From Metridium senile (Eukaryota; Cnidaria; Anthozoa; Actiniaria; Metridiidae), in the NCBI GenBank assembly GCA_949775045.1, contig OX459096.1:32349223-32413222 (forward strand): a stretch of DNA of 64,000 bases, written 5' to 3'. The translations under genes were made by a program, and so were the position numbers. Under the pieces are notes generated by a model. The model did no database searches, had not been told where the DNA came from, and saw only the letters and a program-made list of their open reading frames with translations. Positions 39,963 to 50,605 of this stretch are shown here, one piece after another. Each line of letters opens with the position of its first letter. Position 1 is the stretch's first letter.

Positions 39963-42914
39963 AAATAAATGTCGAAAAGAATAATCACAAAACCGCCGTA
40001 TCGGCCCAGTGGTGGGATATTTAAGAATTATGAAGATTCTCTTTCTTAAAATTTAAGAACAGCTAGAGAGTTTTAGCTCTTTTATTTCAGATAAAAGGGC
40101 AAATCGGAAGGAAAACGCATTTGATAATGTAAAACTACCCGTGCGCGTAGTTTTGTGAAATACTGAAGGAGTACATTTTTATTCCATCTTTTTACTGGTA
40201 CATATTTATTCGTTTCCTAGATTTCAATGTGTTAATCAAGCTGCTAGACAGTAGATAGATATGTAGTTCTATTCAGACAAAAAGGGATTTTTTTATGTAT
40301 ACCTTACAAAGTGAGGGTGGTAAATTAATGTTTGGGTGGTAATCCCATGTTGTGTTTGTTAGCTAGTGTACAAGAATGAAACCAACATTAAAGGTTTTTT
40401 TTTATAACTGAACTAGTTGAAGTCTTTGATTCCGATTCAATGTTATCAGCATTAAAAATCACATCAAGTACGTCTTTGCCGGCTATGGTATAACGTAAAC
40501 GTTTTTTGGAGATTTGCCTGTAACAAGCTAGAATCGAAACGCGACTGTATAGTGAACTTGAATTTCTCATGTTGAAGAAAAGCGTAAATTCTTTTCAGTG
40601 TTGTAATTTAATCTTTTTAAACGGTCGAATTTTCTAATAACTGAAAGTTTTTAATAGAGCCCAAAAGGAAATACCCATTGTAAGTGTCACGATACTGATA
40701 ATATCTCAAAGTTAAAAGGGTAAAACAGACTTTAAAACGCAGTTTCAGATTGCAGTTCAAAAAACTCTCCGAAACGTGAAGGTTAATAGTAGGAAAGGAG
40801 ATCACCAGACTGATATGTATAATTTAGGAAATCAATTGTGAGGGAACTCTGATAATATCAAAGACAAAGGAGAAGGGATTTAGTGAAGAAATGTCAGTTA
40901 TTGGAGCCGCTTTTGGACGATTTCATTGAAGGGACATAATAAAGGTACGGCCGAGTCCAGCTGTAGTTACAAAACAAATTAAAAACTACAAATCAAGAGA
41001 AATCATTGCAGATAAAGAGAACAAAAACATCGAGTTCATTTTCCAAAGGATTCTTAATATACTTGTGATTTGAAAAGATTAAATTAAATCATTTAATACA
41101 CTAGGAGTTTTGTGTGAGTTGTGTAACAATTGCTATGCAAACACAACACTTCATTTGACTCTGTCAAACGGTTCTGCGATCCGCCCGTCCTGTTTCATTG
41201 ATAGATAGGATCATATCTTGCCTTGATATGAACAAACTGTAATCTTAGCACGCTCAAGCCTTCTGAGATTAAACTGAGGAATCTCATTTAAAACTACATT
41301 TATACAGAAAATCATCAGAGGATCAATGTAGAGTTGGATGATGTTACCATCTTTTGGTGGTAATTAGCTCTGATTCCTTTCTAAAACGTCAAAAATAAAC
41401 AAAAATATATTTCCTATACACGCAAAAAAAAACCGATTTAACTTTTAATGCCGACAAAAACTATTTTCGTAAACTTTGACAAGAAATGAGTAATCCACAT
41501 ATAGTCACATACATAAATGCAAAGAAAAGAGAGTATTATAAGGCCCAGGTGTTGAACAAAACTGGCTGAACAAAAAATTCCTCGATGATTATTTTTTATT
41601 AGAAAATTGAGTGCCGCCAATTGTCCACTCGATCACGGTAGATAACAGTGTAGATATGACCAAGAACTATGTCAACACAACTCCGTAATGATACTGATGG
41701 TGGCGATATGAAAGCAAAATTATACGCTCGCAGATATAATGAACAAAGCCAAGAATAAATGTATGAAGAATACAGATGCGTAGAAAAGATATGAACTTAT
41801 TATCGAATAAACCCAAAGGTGTTCAATTTCTCGATTAGTCACCGATCACTTATTCTATGATCAAACGTTCTATTCCAGTTTTTCATTTCGAGTCTTTTGT
41901 TGATTTCCTTTGTGTCGACAGCCGGCGAGATATCAAGTCAAGACAAGACAAGTATAATAGAAGAAATTATGTTCGTGAGTTTTGTGTATTGTTTATGCCT
42001 TTATTAATGTAAGAATTCGAGCACGGTTCATTACAGCACAGATGTTCATCTTATGGCAAGGAAATTGACACTGCTTTTTGACCATGTCTCATAACAAAAA
42101 GGCGGGCTTTGCTACGCCCATCTAAACTTAAGAAAAAAACATTCTACTCATTCATAATCATAAAAGAGTCTTTTTACTACCTTTGAAATGAAATTTTTGA
42201 ATTTATTCGTAAGATTTTCTTTTATTCAAGTTAAAGGATTTGCGAAATTCTGCGGAATGTTTTGCCTAAGACTGTGGCTTTTGAGAGTTAGGCTAGTACA
42301 AATTATTTTACTTGATCCATATATTTCAAAATGTTTCCAAGTGTTGAAGAGGTACCTATTGTTTTATTAGGACAGTCAGTTGACTAACAGGCAACTTTAA
42401 TTCACTTGCCGGATTCTCCAGGTTATGTAAGAACGCTAATGAGTAATACGCACGGTATTCGCTGGATACTGAACAAGTATTTGAGGAGATGAATCAGTGA
42501 ACAGTTACTTAGATATGTTAACGGTAAGGAGTTTTAACTCGCCTTACTCGAAACACATGTGAGTGACCACAATATACTTTAATAGGTAACTGTGGATTTG
42601 TTTTCTACCTAGTTAATTCAATGAGTATATAATATAACACAGTACTCAGTCGTTGATTTTTTTTGTATCTAATGAGCAACAGTGGATGCATCGATTTACC
42701 AAGTTATTTAGGTAACTATAACTCAGTTATTTAAAGAACAACTATTCAGTATGTTTTACATGCAGTGGCACAATGTATGCACTACCGATGCCCTGGGCTC
42801 CAGACGATTTTTTCCCGAAATCGGCGTGAATTATTTATTTTTCTTCTCTCGCAATCTCTTCGCCTCGCTATAGTCGACTTCGGAAACAAATTCCTCTGGA
42901 ACCCAGGCCACACT
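39963..42914. other. 3' UTR and intergenic sequence, no further gene recognised
   Basis: AT-rich non-coding sequence with short ORFs lacking signatures. One stray unit of the 61-62 kb minisatellite is at about 42668-42740 (CAGTGGATGCATCGATTTAC, then AGTTATTTAGGTAAC). Confidence 0.5.
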
Positions 42915-43240
42915 GTAAAAATTGTTTGGTTGAAACAACCCTAAAAAAATGGTTGAAAAGTGGATCTGTGGTAATCATTTGCAAATGATTGTAATGACCA
43001 TTTACTAATTGGTAGTTTTAACCCTTTTCAGAGTGGTAAAATCAACCAATAATATTTGGTTATAATAAACCATTGATGGTAGTTTCAACCATATTATATT
43101 AGGTTATTTCAACCAATTTAGAATTGTTCCATGGGTGGATCTGTGGTAATCAATTTAAAATGGTTAAACTGTGTCATTTCAACCATTTTTAAATTGGTCA
43201 AAAGCAAATGGTATAAATAACCATTTCTGAAATGGTTAAA
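42915..43240. repeat. Cluster of inverted TGGTTGAAA/TTTCAACCA motifs
   Basis: At least ten occurrences of TGGTT(G/A)AA or its inverse lie within ~320 bp, many as facing pairs with AATTTAAA-like centres. GTGGATCTGTGGTAATCA occurs twice (about 42961 and 43135), implying an internal duplication. No ORF matches it; likely a foldback or satellite-type element. Confidence 0.75.
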
Positions 43241-43717
43241 ATTACAATAATCAATAAATACAATAATCAATACATCTCACCAAATATAAGGTTTTTATTT
43301 AAAAATATAGTGCAATGCCAAGTTACCATTTTTTTCTCGCTGTCCGTTTTAAAAAATCAAAGAGGAGAAATATTGAAATCTTTATTCATAATCTCCTTTA
43401 ATTCTGGATGTTTTGTGATTTCTTTTTGGCTGAATCCTAGCTTGTATTAAAAATTGTAATTTTACGTATTGATGGTGATATAAAAACAAGGTGTAGCAGT
43501 CAGTTCGCCTATTCAATAACAATTAGTTGCCTTGCAGAAGCGCTATGGTTAAAATTGATCAAGTCATTCCAAGACGTTAAGACACACTTCTGACTATCAA
43601 TTTTTGAGGTGTTTCTAGCCATAACAAATGTTTTTGACGACCGTAAATAATAATTTACATGTCGGCATTAAATTCCATGTGCTTGAGAAGCAGACATGAA
43701 TCGACAAATGCCTTAGA

Positions 43718-43908
43718 CCCCGTTTACACGGATCCGGATACTTTTGAAACCGCATACTTTTAGATGCGAATCGGCATATCGTCCACACGAATCCAGTGAA
43801 TCCGGTCACCGAAACCGCATACTTTTACTTGAATCCTCCGGATACGCAGATTCGTGTGGACACAAATATTTCTATGCGGTTTCAGCCGGATCGGATTCGT
43901 GTAGACGA
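43718..43908. mobile_element. Foldback MITE with CGTTTACACGGATCCGGA ends
   Basis: CCCCGTTTACACGGATCCGG at the left and CCGGATCGGATTCGTGTAGACGAG at the right are imperfect inverses; GAAACCGCATACTTTTA recurs twice inside. GCCTTAG flanks both sides (about 43710-43716 and 43910-43916), a probable 7-8 bp target-site duplication. Confidence 0.82.
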
Positions 43909-43916
43909 GGCCTTAG

Positions 43917-45010
43917 CTTTTTGTGGTTTGCCAAAGCATTGATTTGATAACTTCAAGTTCTTTTTACACAATTCAAGCGAAATATTATTACCGTGTACCA
44001 AGGGCTATCTTTACCTTGTTTTGGCGTTTGTAAATCTGACAATTTGAACCGAAATAATATGGTTGCAAAATTTCAATACAATCGTTAAAGAAAAATCAAG
44101 TTCAACCTTATTTTTGGTTTCTAAGGTAGCGTTAAACATAAACAAAAAACATAAATAACATAACACAATATGGGAGCAATGTTTTTAATAAACTATAATG
44201 TAAAGCAAGTCAACATTTCTCCATGGTTTCCAAACAGCTTCTAGAGTCAAAAACGTTTCGGGTTTCATGTGTGACTTTCGGTATTTTGGTGCACACGTGA
44301 TACTCTCTAGCCAATCAGGTACTATCATGTCTGATTTAGGAGAGATGAACTCATATTAAAACTTTCCTTTCCTATTTTATTTTAGTGTTTTGCGCAGCTT
44401 CTCACTAATTTTACCAGCCATTTTTTCCTTCTATGTACATTTTTCAGCTATTTCTCATATCATGTATTCAATTTTAAGCATTGTTCCCCCAGGCCCCCCG
44501 TCCTCCTCGATCCTGGATCGAAAAATCAGTAGAAAATTGGTAGAAAAGAAACAAAACAAAAATGAACGAACCAATACGAAATAGAGCAGAACAATTAAAA
44601 CAATCCTTCATTAAGTTTTTTTTTAACTGACGAAGTGCAAATACACCAACACATGATCAAAGTCTTGACTCCATCGAAGTCCGTCTTAAAGTCGCCTTTA
44701 TAAACCACTGCAGTCTAATGTTCACAATCATTGGAGATTATTAATTGGTAGCGCAAAGACATAGATCTTTTATGTTCAAACTATTGCCGATAAACAGGCT
44801 ATTTCCGGAATCTAATAACCGCTTCAAGAGACATCGGATTAGCCGGAGTCGGGTGTTGACTCGATGTAAACGAAGAGTAAATAGTTACGTTCTCAAAGAA
44901 GATTAACATTTCGACAAGACTAAGCTCATCATATTCATTACTTAAAGGATCACCATACACGATTGTTTGTTGGTGGCTCTTGATTAAAATCTAGGACCGA
45001 TTGTAGTAGT
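43917..45010. other. Intergenic, no gene recognised
   Basis: AT-rich sequence with short ORFs only, between the foldback element and the purine-rich minisatellite. Confidence 0.45.
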
Positions 45011-45011
45011 T

Positions 45012-45535
45012 TTAGAGGGGTTGGGAGGGGATGGCTTGGGTTGGGAGGGAGGGGAGGGAGGGAGGGGAGAGGAAGAGAGGTGATGGGTAGAGAGGGAAGG
45101 GAAGAAAATGGGTTGAGAGGGGGGGGAGGGGAGAGAGGGGAAGGGAGAGGAAGAGAGAGGAAGAGAGGGGATGGGTAGAGAGGGAAGGGAAGAAAATGGG
45201 TTGAGAGGGGTGGGAGGGGAGAGAGGGGAGAGAGGGGAAGTTAGAGGAAGAGAGGGGATGGGTAGAGAGGGAAGGGAAGAAAATGGGTTGAGAGGGGTGG
45301 GAGGGGAGAGAGGGGAGAGAGGGGAAGTTAGAGGAAGAGAGGGGATGGGTAGAGAGGGAAGGGAAGAAAATGGGTTGAGAGGGGAGAGAGGGGAGAGAGG
45401 GGAAGGGAGAGGAAGAGAGGGGATGGGTAGAGAGGGAAGGGAAGAAAATGGGTTGAGAGGGGAGGGGAGTTGGAAAGGAAGGCAAAGAAGAGGTAGCGCG
45501 AAAAAGGGGGAATTAGAGGGAAGGGAGGAAAGGTA
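45012..45535. repeat. Purine-rich minisatellite, ~80-90 bp unit
   Basis: GATGGGTAGAGAGGGAAGGG, then AAGAAAATGGGTTGAGAGGGG, recurs at about 45082, 45169, 45258, 45343 and 45422, separated by GAGAGGGG spacers. Open frames on both strands are repeat artefacts. Confidence 0.93.
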
Positions 45536-46677
45536 GAAAGGGTAGGAGTTCGATAGATAAAGAAGAGAGTAAAAAGGAGTTGATTACAATTGTACTTCAA
45601 ATTTAATCGCATTTAACCAAATTAAGTTCTCATATGAGCATTCTATACCTTAAAATGTGTTAAAACTAGTTATAGAACTAGAAATTAACTTGTAATTAAA
45701 AACCTCTATATTTACTGTCATATTCCATGTGTATTCTAAATGGGCGAAATGGGATGGATTAGGTGGCCATAAAAAGGAGCCAATTGATAGCCATCTTAGA
45801 GAGAGAAGGGAAGAGCTGAGTGGGAAACACTGTCGGACTTAAAGCAAGAAACCTGAAACATTGCATATAATCACTGACTGGACTGAGAATATTTTTCCTT
45901 TTGATACTCCGAGTTATCCGGTTTTCCTCCCTCCGCAAAAATCAACATGTGAGCAAAGTTTTGTGCTGTAAATATGGAATGTAGTGGTAGTGAGTGTGAG
46001 TGAGCTTCACGGAAGAGCCTCGATGGGGATTGATGGTTGTAAAATATTTATATTTATTCTGATTATAAACTTCCTGAGGAATCTTGTAGCTTAAAACTTG
46101 TTTTTACTTTCGTTCCCATACCCTCAATAGCCCTTTTTGTATCCACCCAACAGCTTCCCCCTGGCCTTCTGTAAAGTAGACTTTTCATTGTGCGATTATA
46201 ATATTATAATTCTTGAAGGAGCTCTTCTGTTGCGTTACTTTTGAGTTACGTTCTGTCACGCACTGATATCGTGAAAATTACATTATAAATAAATTAACAA
46301 ATAATTGAAATTATAGTTTACTTTAATAAATATGAAATCAAAGATTGTTTGCATTGAATACAGGTTCTTACTAGTTATTAAAAAAGAACTAGTGAATTAC
46401 ATTTTTGGGGCTTTTAGAGTCGACAATCACGCTCCGCCGACTCGTCATCACTGTGCACACATCAAAAACATACAATTTCACGGAACTTCAGTTCAATTAC
46501 TACTCCAAAAATGATATCTAACAAATAACTAGAATTCAGGTAATATTATGGTTAAGTGTATGCCTTGTTAATAACCAAAATGAATAAAAAAAAATCAGGT
46601 GTATTTAGACCTTAGCTCGTACAATATTGAAATGAATACAAGACTCGACTATTTTACATAACTATAACTCAGAAAAA
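45536..46677. other. Intergenic; downstream of TMED
   Basis: Non-coding AT-rich sequence; the part nearest 46678 should contain the TMED 3' UTR on the minus strand. Nothing else recognised. Confidence 0.45.
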
Positions 46678-47295
46678 CTAGAGTTCTTGTTTTCCCACAG
46701 TGAAAAAACGCCTTAAAACAAATACTTGAGTAAGTCCAACAGCAACAACGACCATGGATTGTCCAATCGACCACCATTGCACTCTTGAGCCCAGGTGTTC
46801 TGCTGCTAAGCGGCCATTTGCCTCGCGAAGCCTATGGTAATTTTGGTATCGTTCTACAAGGTTCAAGTTCTCATGAATTGTCGACATAGAAGTTTCGAGC
46901 TGTGTCAGTGCTTTATCTGATGGTGCTTGGCCCCCTGTTACATCGAATGATGTGTCTTTTCCAGTTATAAAGTCGAAGTAAACAAGATTTTCGCCGATCG
47001 AGAAGTCGTAGACATTGCTAAAACATACTCGATATGTACCATTGATTTTGGCGGTGAATTTGTGCAAGTCGTAATCTTTTTTCTCTTCCTTGTACAGTAT
47101 TTGTCCATTAGGATCTTCGAGGGATACATCTATCTTTGGGTCATTGCCTGTAATAGGTGCAAACTCTAGCGAGCATTCGGTATTCTCTACAATGTCTTCG
47201 TAAAAACAGTCATATCCACTTAACTGAAATTGAAGATGGCGACCGCTTGAACAGTGGAACACAGCGAACAATAATATAGTCAACAGCCGTAGCAT
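46678..47295 (-). CDS. TMED: p24 family cargo receptor (TMED3/7-like), intronless
   Basis: Type I membrane protein cycling between endoplasmic reticulum and Golgi in COPII/COPI vesicles. It is 205 aa in one open frame. Signal peptide at about 1-18 (MLRLLTILLFAVFHCSSG), then a GOLD domain with CFYEDI, ECSLEF, GQILYKEEKKDYD and GTYRVCFSN. The paired cysteines (in CFYED and RVCFS) are where the family has its disulfide. A coiled-coil covers about 125-170 (LTQLETSMSTIHENLNLVER, then YHRLREANGR). One membrane segment follows (WWSIGQSMVVVAVGLTQVF). The cytosolic tail LRRFFTVGKQEL has the FF pair that binds COPII. The CFYEDI and TGTYRV-type signatures favour the TMED3/TMED7 (p24 gamma) branch. No introns in a genome whose other genes have them; either ancestral or a retrocopy. 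A double ETS-type site lies ~175 bp upstream. Confidence 0.95.
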   Translation of the reverse strand: MLRLLTILLFAVFHCSSGRHLQFQLSGYDCFYEDIVENTECSLEFAPITGNDPKIDVSLEDPNGQILYKEEKKDYDLHKFTAKINGTYRVCFSNVYDFSIGENLVYFDFITGKDTSFDVTGGQAPSDKALTQLETSMSTIHENLNLVERYQNYHRLREANGRLAAEHLGSRVQWWSIGQSMVVVAVGLTQVFVLRRFFTVGKQEL

Positions 47296-47470
47296 TTTAG
47301 TATTATTGCCAAAACTAGCAAGACCATAAACTAACGGCGTATTTCGAGAAGGTTTTAAGTAAAAAACCTTTCAGTTAAGAATCCTTTTCGATGCAAAAAG
47401 ACAACACCGATTATGCTAATCGCATTCAATAGTAAAGACACGTGGCATAACACCAATCGAAGGGACTTTT

Positions 47471-47486
47471 ACTTCCGCTTCCGGTT
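47471..47486 (-). promoter_or_regulatory. Double ETS-type site upstream of TMED
   Basis: The minus strand reads AACCGGAAGCGGAAGT, two adjacent GGAA cores (CCGGAAG and GCGGAAGT) matching the GABP/ETS consensus common in housekeeping promoters. It is ~175 bp above the TMED start codon on the same strand. Motif match only. Confidence 0.55.
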
Positions 47487-47633
47487 TTATTGTTTATGGG
47501 AGTATAAATACACCAAAAGAATAACCCGTTGAATAATACAATAGATTCACAATAAAAATAGTGTAGTTCGTTTATTTAGCCCTTGGATATTCGACAGTGG
47601 GTAGCAAAATATTCTTGCTCGCCAAGTTGAATT

Positions 47634-47760
47634 GTGCCACAGGAAAACCATCCAAGAAAAATGTCGCACAGGGATCCCAACCTAAGCAAAATGGTTCGAA
47701 TTTGTTCCACAGGGTACCCAGTCAATAAAGTTCGAACCACAGGAAACCCAACTAATAACT
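47634..47760. repeat. Short diverged tandem repeat (CACAGG unit)
   Basis: (G/C)CACAGG(G/A)(A/T)ACCCA-like starts occur about every 30-40 bases (near 47636, 47667, 47707 and 47739), with AATGGTTCGAA or AAGTTCGAA between some. A related CACCACAGGAAACCC is at about 61362. Four degenerate units; function unknown. Confidence 0.6.
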
Positions 47761-47879
47761 GTTTCTCACAAATCTACCAAATAAAGGAAGCCCGAATTCA
47801 TGGAAAATGTTTCAAAAAAATCATTTTCATCCAAGAGCTTTCACTGAAAACAGTCCCTACTTTGACGCTAAAACTCTGA

Positions 47880-48763
47880 AACGAATTGAAGATTGAAATA
47901 TTGAAAGCCGAGAGAGGACGAAATGGGACGGGGGAACTCCCATTTATGGTATATACGGGAATAGTCCTCTGAACAGTGTATGGTTTTTCGACTGGGTTCT
48001 TGTCAAAAAATGGGTACGCTGATCACATTGGTGGTTGCGGGATTTCTCTCAAAAACTGATATCGGAGCACAGCTTTAACCCGTTCAGAAAAACAAATTAA
48101 ATACCGTGCAAAACAAATAGACCTGAAAAAATTACCGTGCAAAGATGAAAAAATATCCTGCACAGCCTTGTGCGCAAAGAAAATATCTTGCACCGAAAAA
48201 TTGATATGGTAATTTCTGCTTCAAACTGCTTCAAAACTGATTATGTCAAACTGTTTCACACTCATTATAACGACAGACTTTGGAAAGAATAAAATAACCA
48301 TCAGCTCGACTACAACATCTATTATTGTAGGTCACAAGTCGTATGCCGCCTCTGATAGGTTAAGAATTATGACGTCATTGAGAAACGTGCGTGCTTGTTT
48401 ATTACAGAGCGCACAAATTTTACGAACCTCTCTTTCTCTACAAGTATATCTCTACAGACTCAACATCTCTCTAAAGTTCTATCAAATCTTGTAAACATAC
48501 GATAAATCTACGAATTAAAAGAGCGTTCGCACATGTGCATTATTAACATCTACTATTACCATCCAGTACTCGTGGAAATGCTCATAGTCGCAACCTAGCT
48601 TCGCATCAATAACAAACTGACATTACCCAAGTGTAAAACACAAAGATATAAAAAATATTGTTTATCCCAGCAATGTGCTATAAACTGTTATTTTATTAAT
48701 GTATATACTGAATATTATCGACCCTTATATCTTTTTTTACGAATCTTACATATCAGTTTAGGG
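47880..48763. other. Intergenic with a dispersed repeat
   Basis: Contains a segment at about 48065-48200 (CCGTGCAAAACAAATAGACC, ATATCCTGCACAGCC) shared with 63555-63690. Otherwise no gene recognised. Confidence 0.55.
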
Positions 48764-48945
48764 GTTAGAGACTGAAGTGAGTTCTTTATCGGCAAATACA
48801 GGCACGCGCTGACTGTTCAATGAACGAGAAATTTTAAATACTGCACGAGGCCTTAGGCCGATGTAGTATGAAGAAATTTCGAGTTCATTGAACAGCCAGC
48901 AAGTGACTGTATTTGCCGATAAAGAAGGGACGAAAAGTCTCTAAC
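48764..48945. mobile_element. Foldback MITE, ~75-bp arms
   Basis: GTTAGAGACT, TTCTTTATCGGCAAATACAG and GTTCAATGAAC at the left are mirrored by GTTCATTGAAC, CTGTATTTGCCGATAAAGAA and AGTCTCTAAC at the right. A GAGGCCTTAGGCC turn is in the middle. The left half is slightly longer than the right. Confidence 0.85.
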
Positions 48946-49015
48946 TCTTTTAATATATTAAAGTCGACGAATAACAGCACTCCACGTGATCGATTTGAGC
49001 CAATGGGTAACTCAG

Positions 49016-49250
49016 GCCACGTTTACACGGGACCGGACGAATTTTTGACCCGTCAAAAAAACATCCGCTTACGGGTTCCGTTCACACGGGACCGCGCTAA
49101 ACGTGCAATAATTTGGACGCCTAACCGGTCTAATATTGTGATGGTCTCGTCTGAACAGAACGAAAATATTGATCGGTTCCGTGTGAACAGCATGTCCAGG
49201 TCGATCTTTTGATCGGTCAAAAATTCGTCCGGTCCCGTGTAAACCTAGCC
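49016..49250. mobile_element. Foldback MITE with CGTTTACACGGGACCGGAC ends
   Basis: GTTTACACGGGACCGGACGA, then ATTTTTGACC, at the left is mirrored by GGTCAAAAATTCGTCCGG, then TCCCGTGTAAAC, at the right. Internal TCACACGGGACC/GGTTCCGTGTGAAC repeats the motif. CTCAG flanks both ends (49011-49015 and 49251-49255 region), a short probable target-site duplication. Confidence 0.87.
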
Positions 49251-50459
49251 TCAGATTTTGATATTAAATATATACATTATGCTATCAACTAACATGACAG
49301 AAATGCAGATTCGAACTATTGACCGTAGCATCTCTTGTAATATTAATACCCCCCCCCCCCCCCCCTCCCCTGGACACTGAACTGCAATGAACCTATTTGA
49401 ATAAAAGGACTAAAAAAATCAACAAAATTCTATAAGGCTCAGTAGCGTCGAATCGGCATACGTATAGGATGAAAATTTCCCCATCTGCGCTATCCCGAAA
49501 GGAAACCCAACGTCGTGCTAATCAAAAGACCATGCAGGGAGGTAGAGAACCAGCCCCTAGACTATAAATAGTTAACCCCTAGCCTTGCACTATAGCTAAT
49601 TAACTAAGCAACTATCCATTATACAATGTCAATTCATCTGTTCGGCGAAGTTTGATTGGTACTGCTAATGAGTCCCTCTTGGAACGTCGGTCTTATCAAG
49701 ACCAGTGGGAAAATAGTTATGGGCATAACAACTCTGGTTATGGAGAAAAATTGAAGACAAATTTCTAAGAGAAGAATCTTCGCGCAAAATGGTTATGATC
49801 AATGTGTTTAATTTTATTTATTTTGCTACCCTTTGCTACCCTTTAATCGTTAAAACATCAAGCGGAACCTTGTAACTTTATGTTAAATCATTATTTTTTT
49901 ATTATTAATACAACTCTTATAGTTACAACAAACTAACTTGCTAATGTAAACAATAAAACTGCTTGCAAATGTTTTTTTTTTGTAATCAATTACCAATAAA
50001 GATTGATCGATTAATTATAACTTTTACCCACTAAAAACGATAAAACTATCTTCTATATATACAGGGCACATCTATTGATATGTGTTACGGTTGAATTTTA
50101 GATATATAAAGAACTTGTGAATGCAAAATATTTTTACTGAAGAGATAAATAAATGAGACAACGATAAATAATCTAATATTTCACCGTAAAAACCTTAACT
50201 GAATTGCATCCTATTTTCTCGACACAATTTTCCAACGCGGTCAGCCCTTAATTTCCAGCCAAATAAAAGAATATCTCAAGAGAATTGTATCGGAAAACAT
50301 CCATCACTAGTTCAATTGCTACGTTATCGTACACTCGCTAAAGTTATCAAACACTCTATACCTAAACATTAGTTAAACTAGTTTTAAATAGTACTTAATT
50401 ACTAATTAAAAACCTCTATAATTACTTTTATATTTTGTATTCTAAATATGGGGGATTGA
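49251..50459. other. Intergenic; downstream of SIX1/2
   Basis: AT-rich sequence; a C run lies at about 49350-49368. No gene recognised. The short segment 49980-50450 is very AT-rich. Confidence 0.5.
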
Positions 50460-50586
50460 CATCATGGCGTCATATACTACCAAGACCAGAATGCTTTGCC
50501 TACTTTCTTGTTCACAAGAAGGGTCAAATTCTGAATGATAAGGTAAGTCGCAAAGCATTCTGGTACTACTAGTAATGCCATCATGG
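50460..50586. mobile_element. Foldback MITE directly downstream of the SIX1/2 stop
   Basis: CATCATGGCGTCATATACTA, then CCAGAATGCTTTGC, is mirrored by GCAAAGCATTCTGG, then TAGTAATGCCATCATGG. Arms are ~45 bp with a ~35-bp loop. It ends ~20 bp from the SIX1/2 stop codon, so it is expected inside that gene's 3' UTR. Confidence 0.83.
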
Positions 50587-50605
50587 ATTATTGTTTTTAA
50601 ACTGT

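Noticed and set aside
45012..45612. 121- and 157-codon ORFs with strongly repetitive protein
   Set aside because: Products of the 80-90 bp purine-rich minisatellite; both strands are open, and no start or splice context supports a gene.
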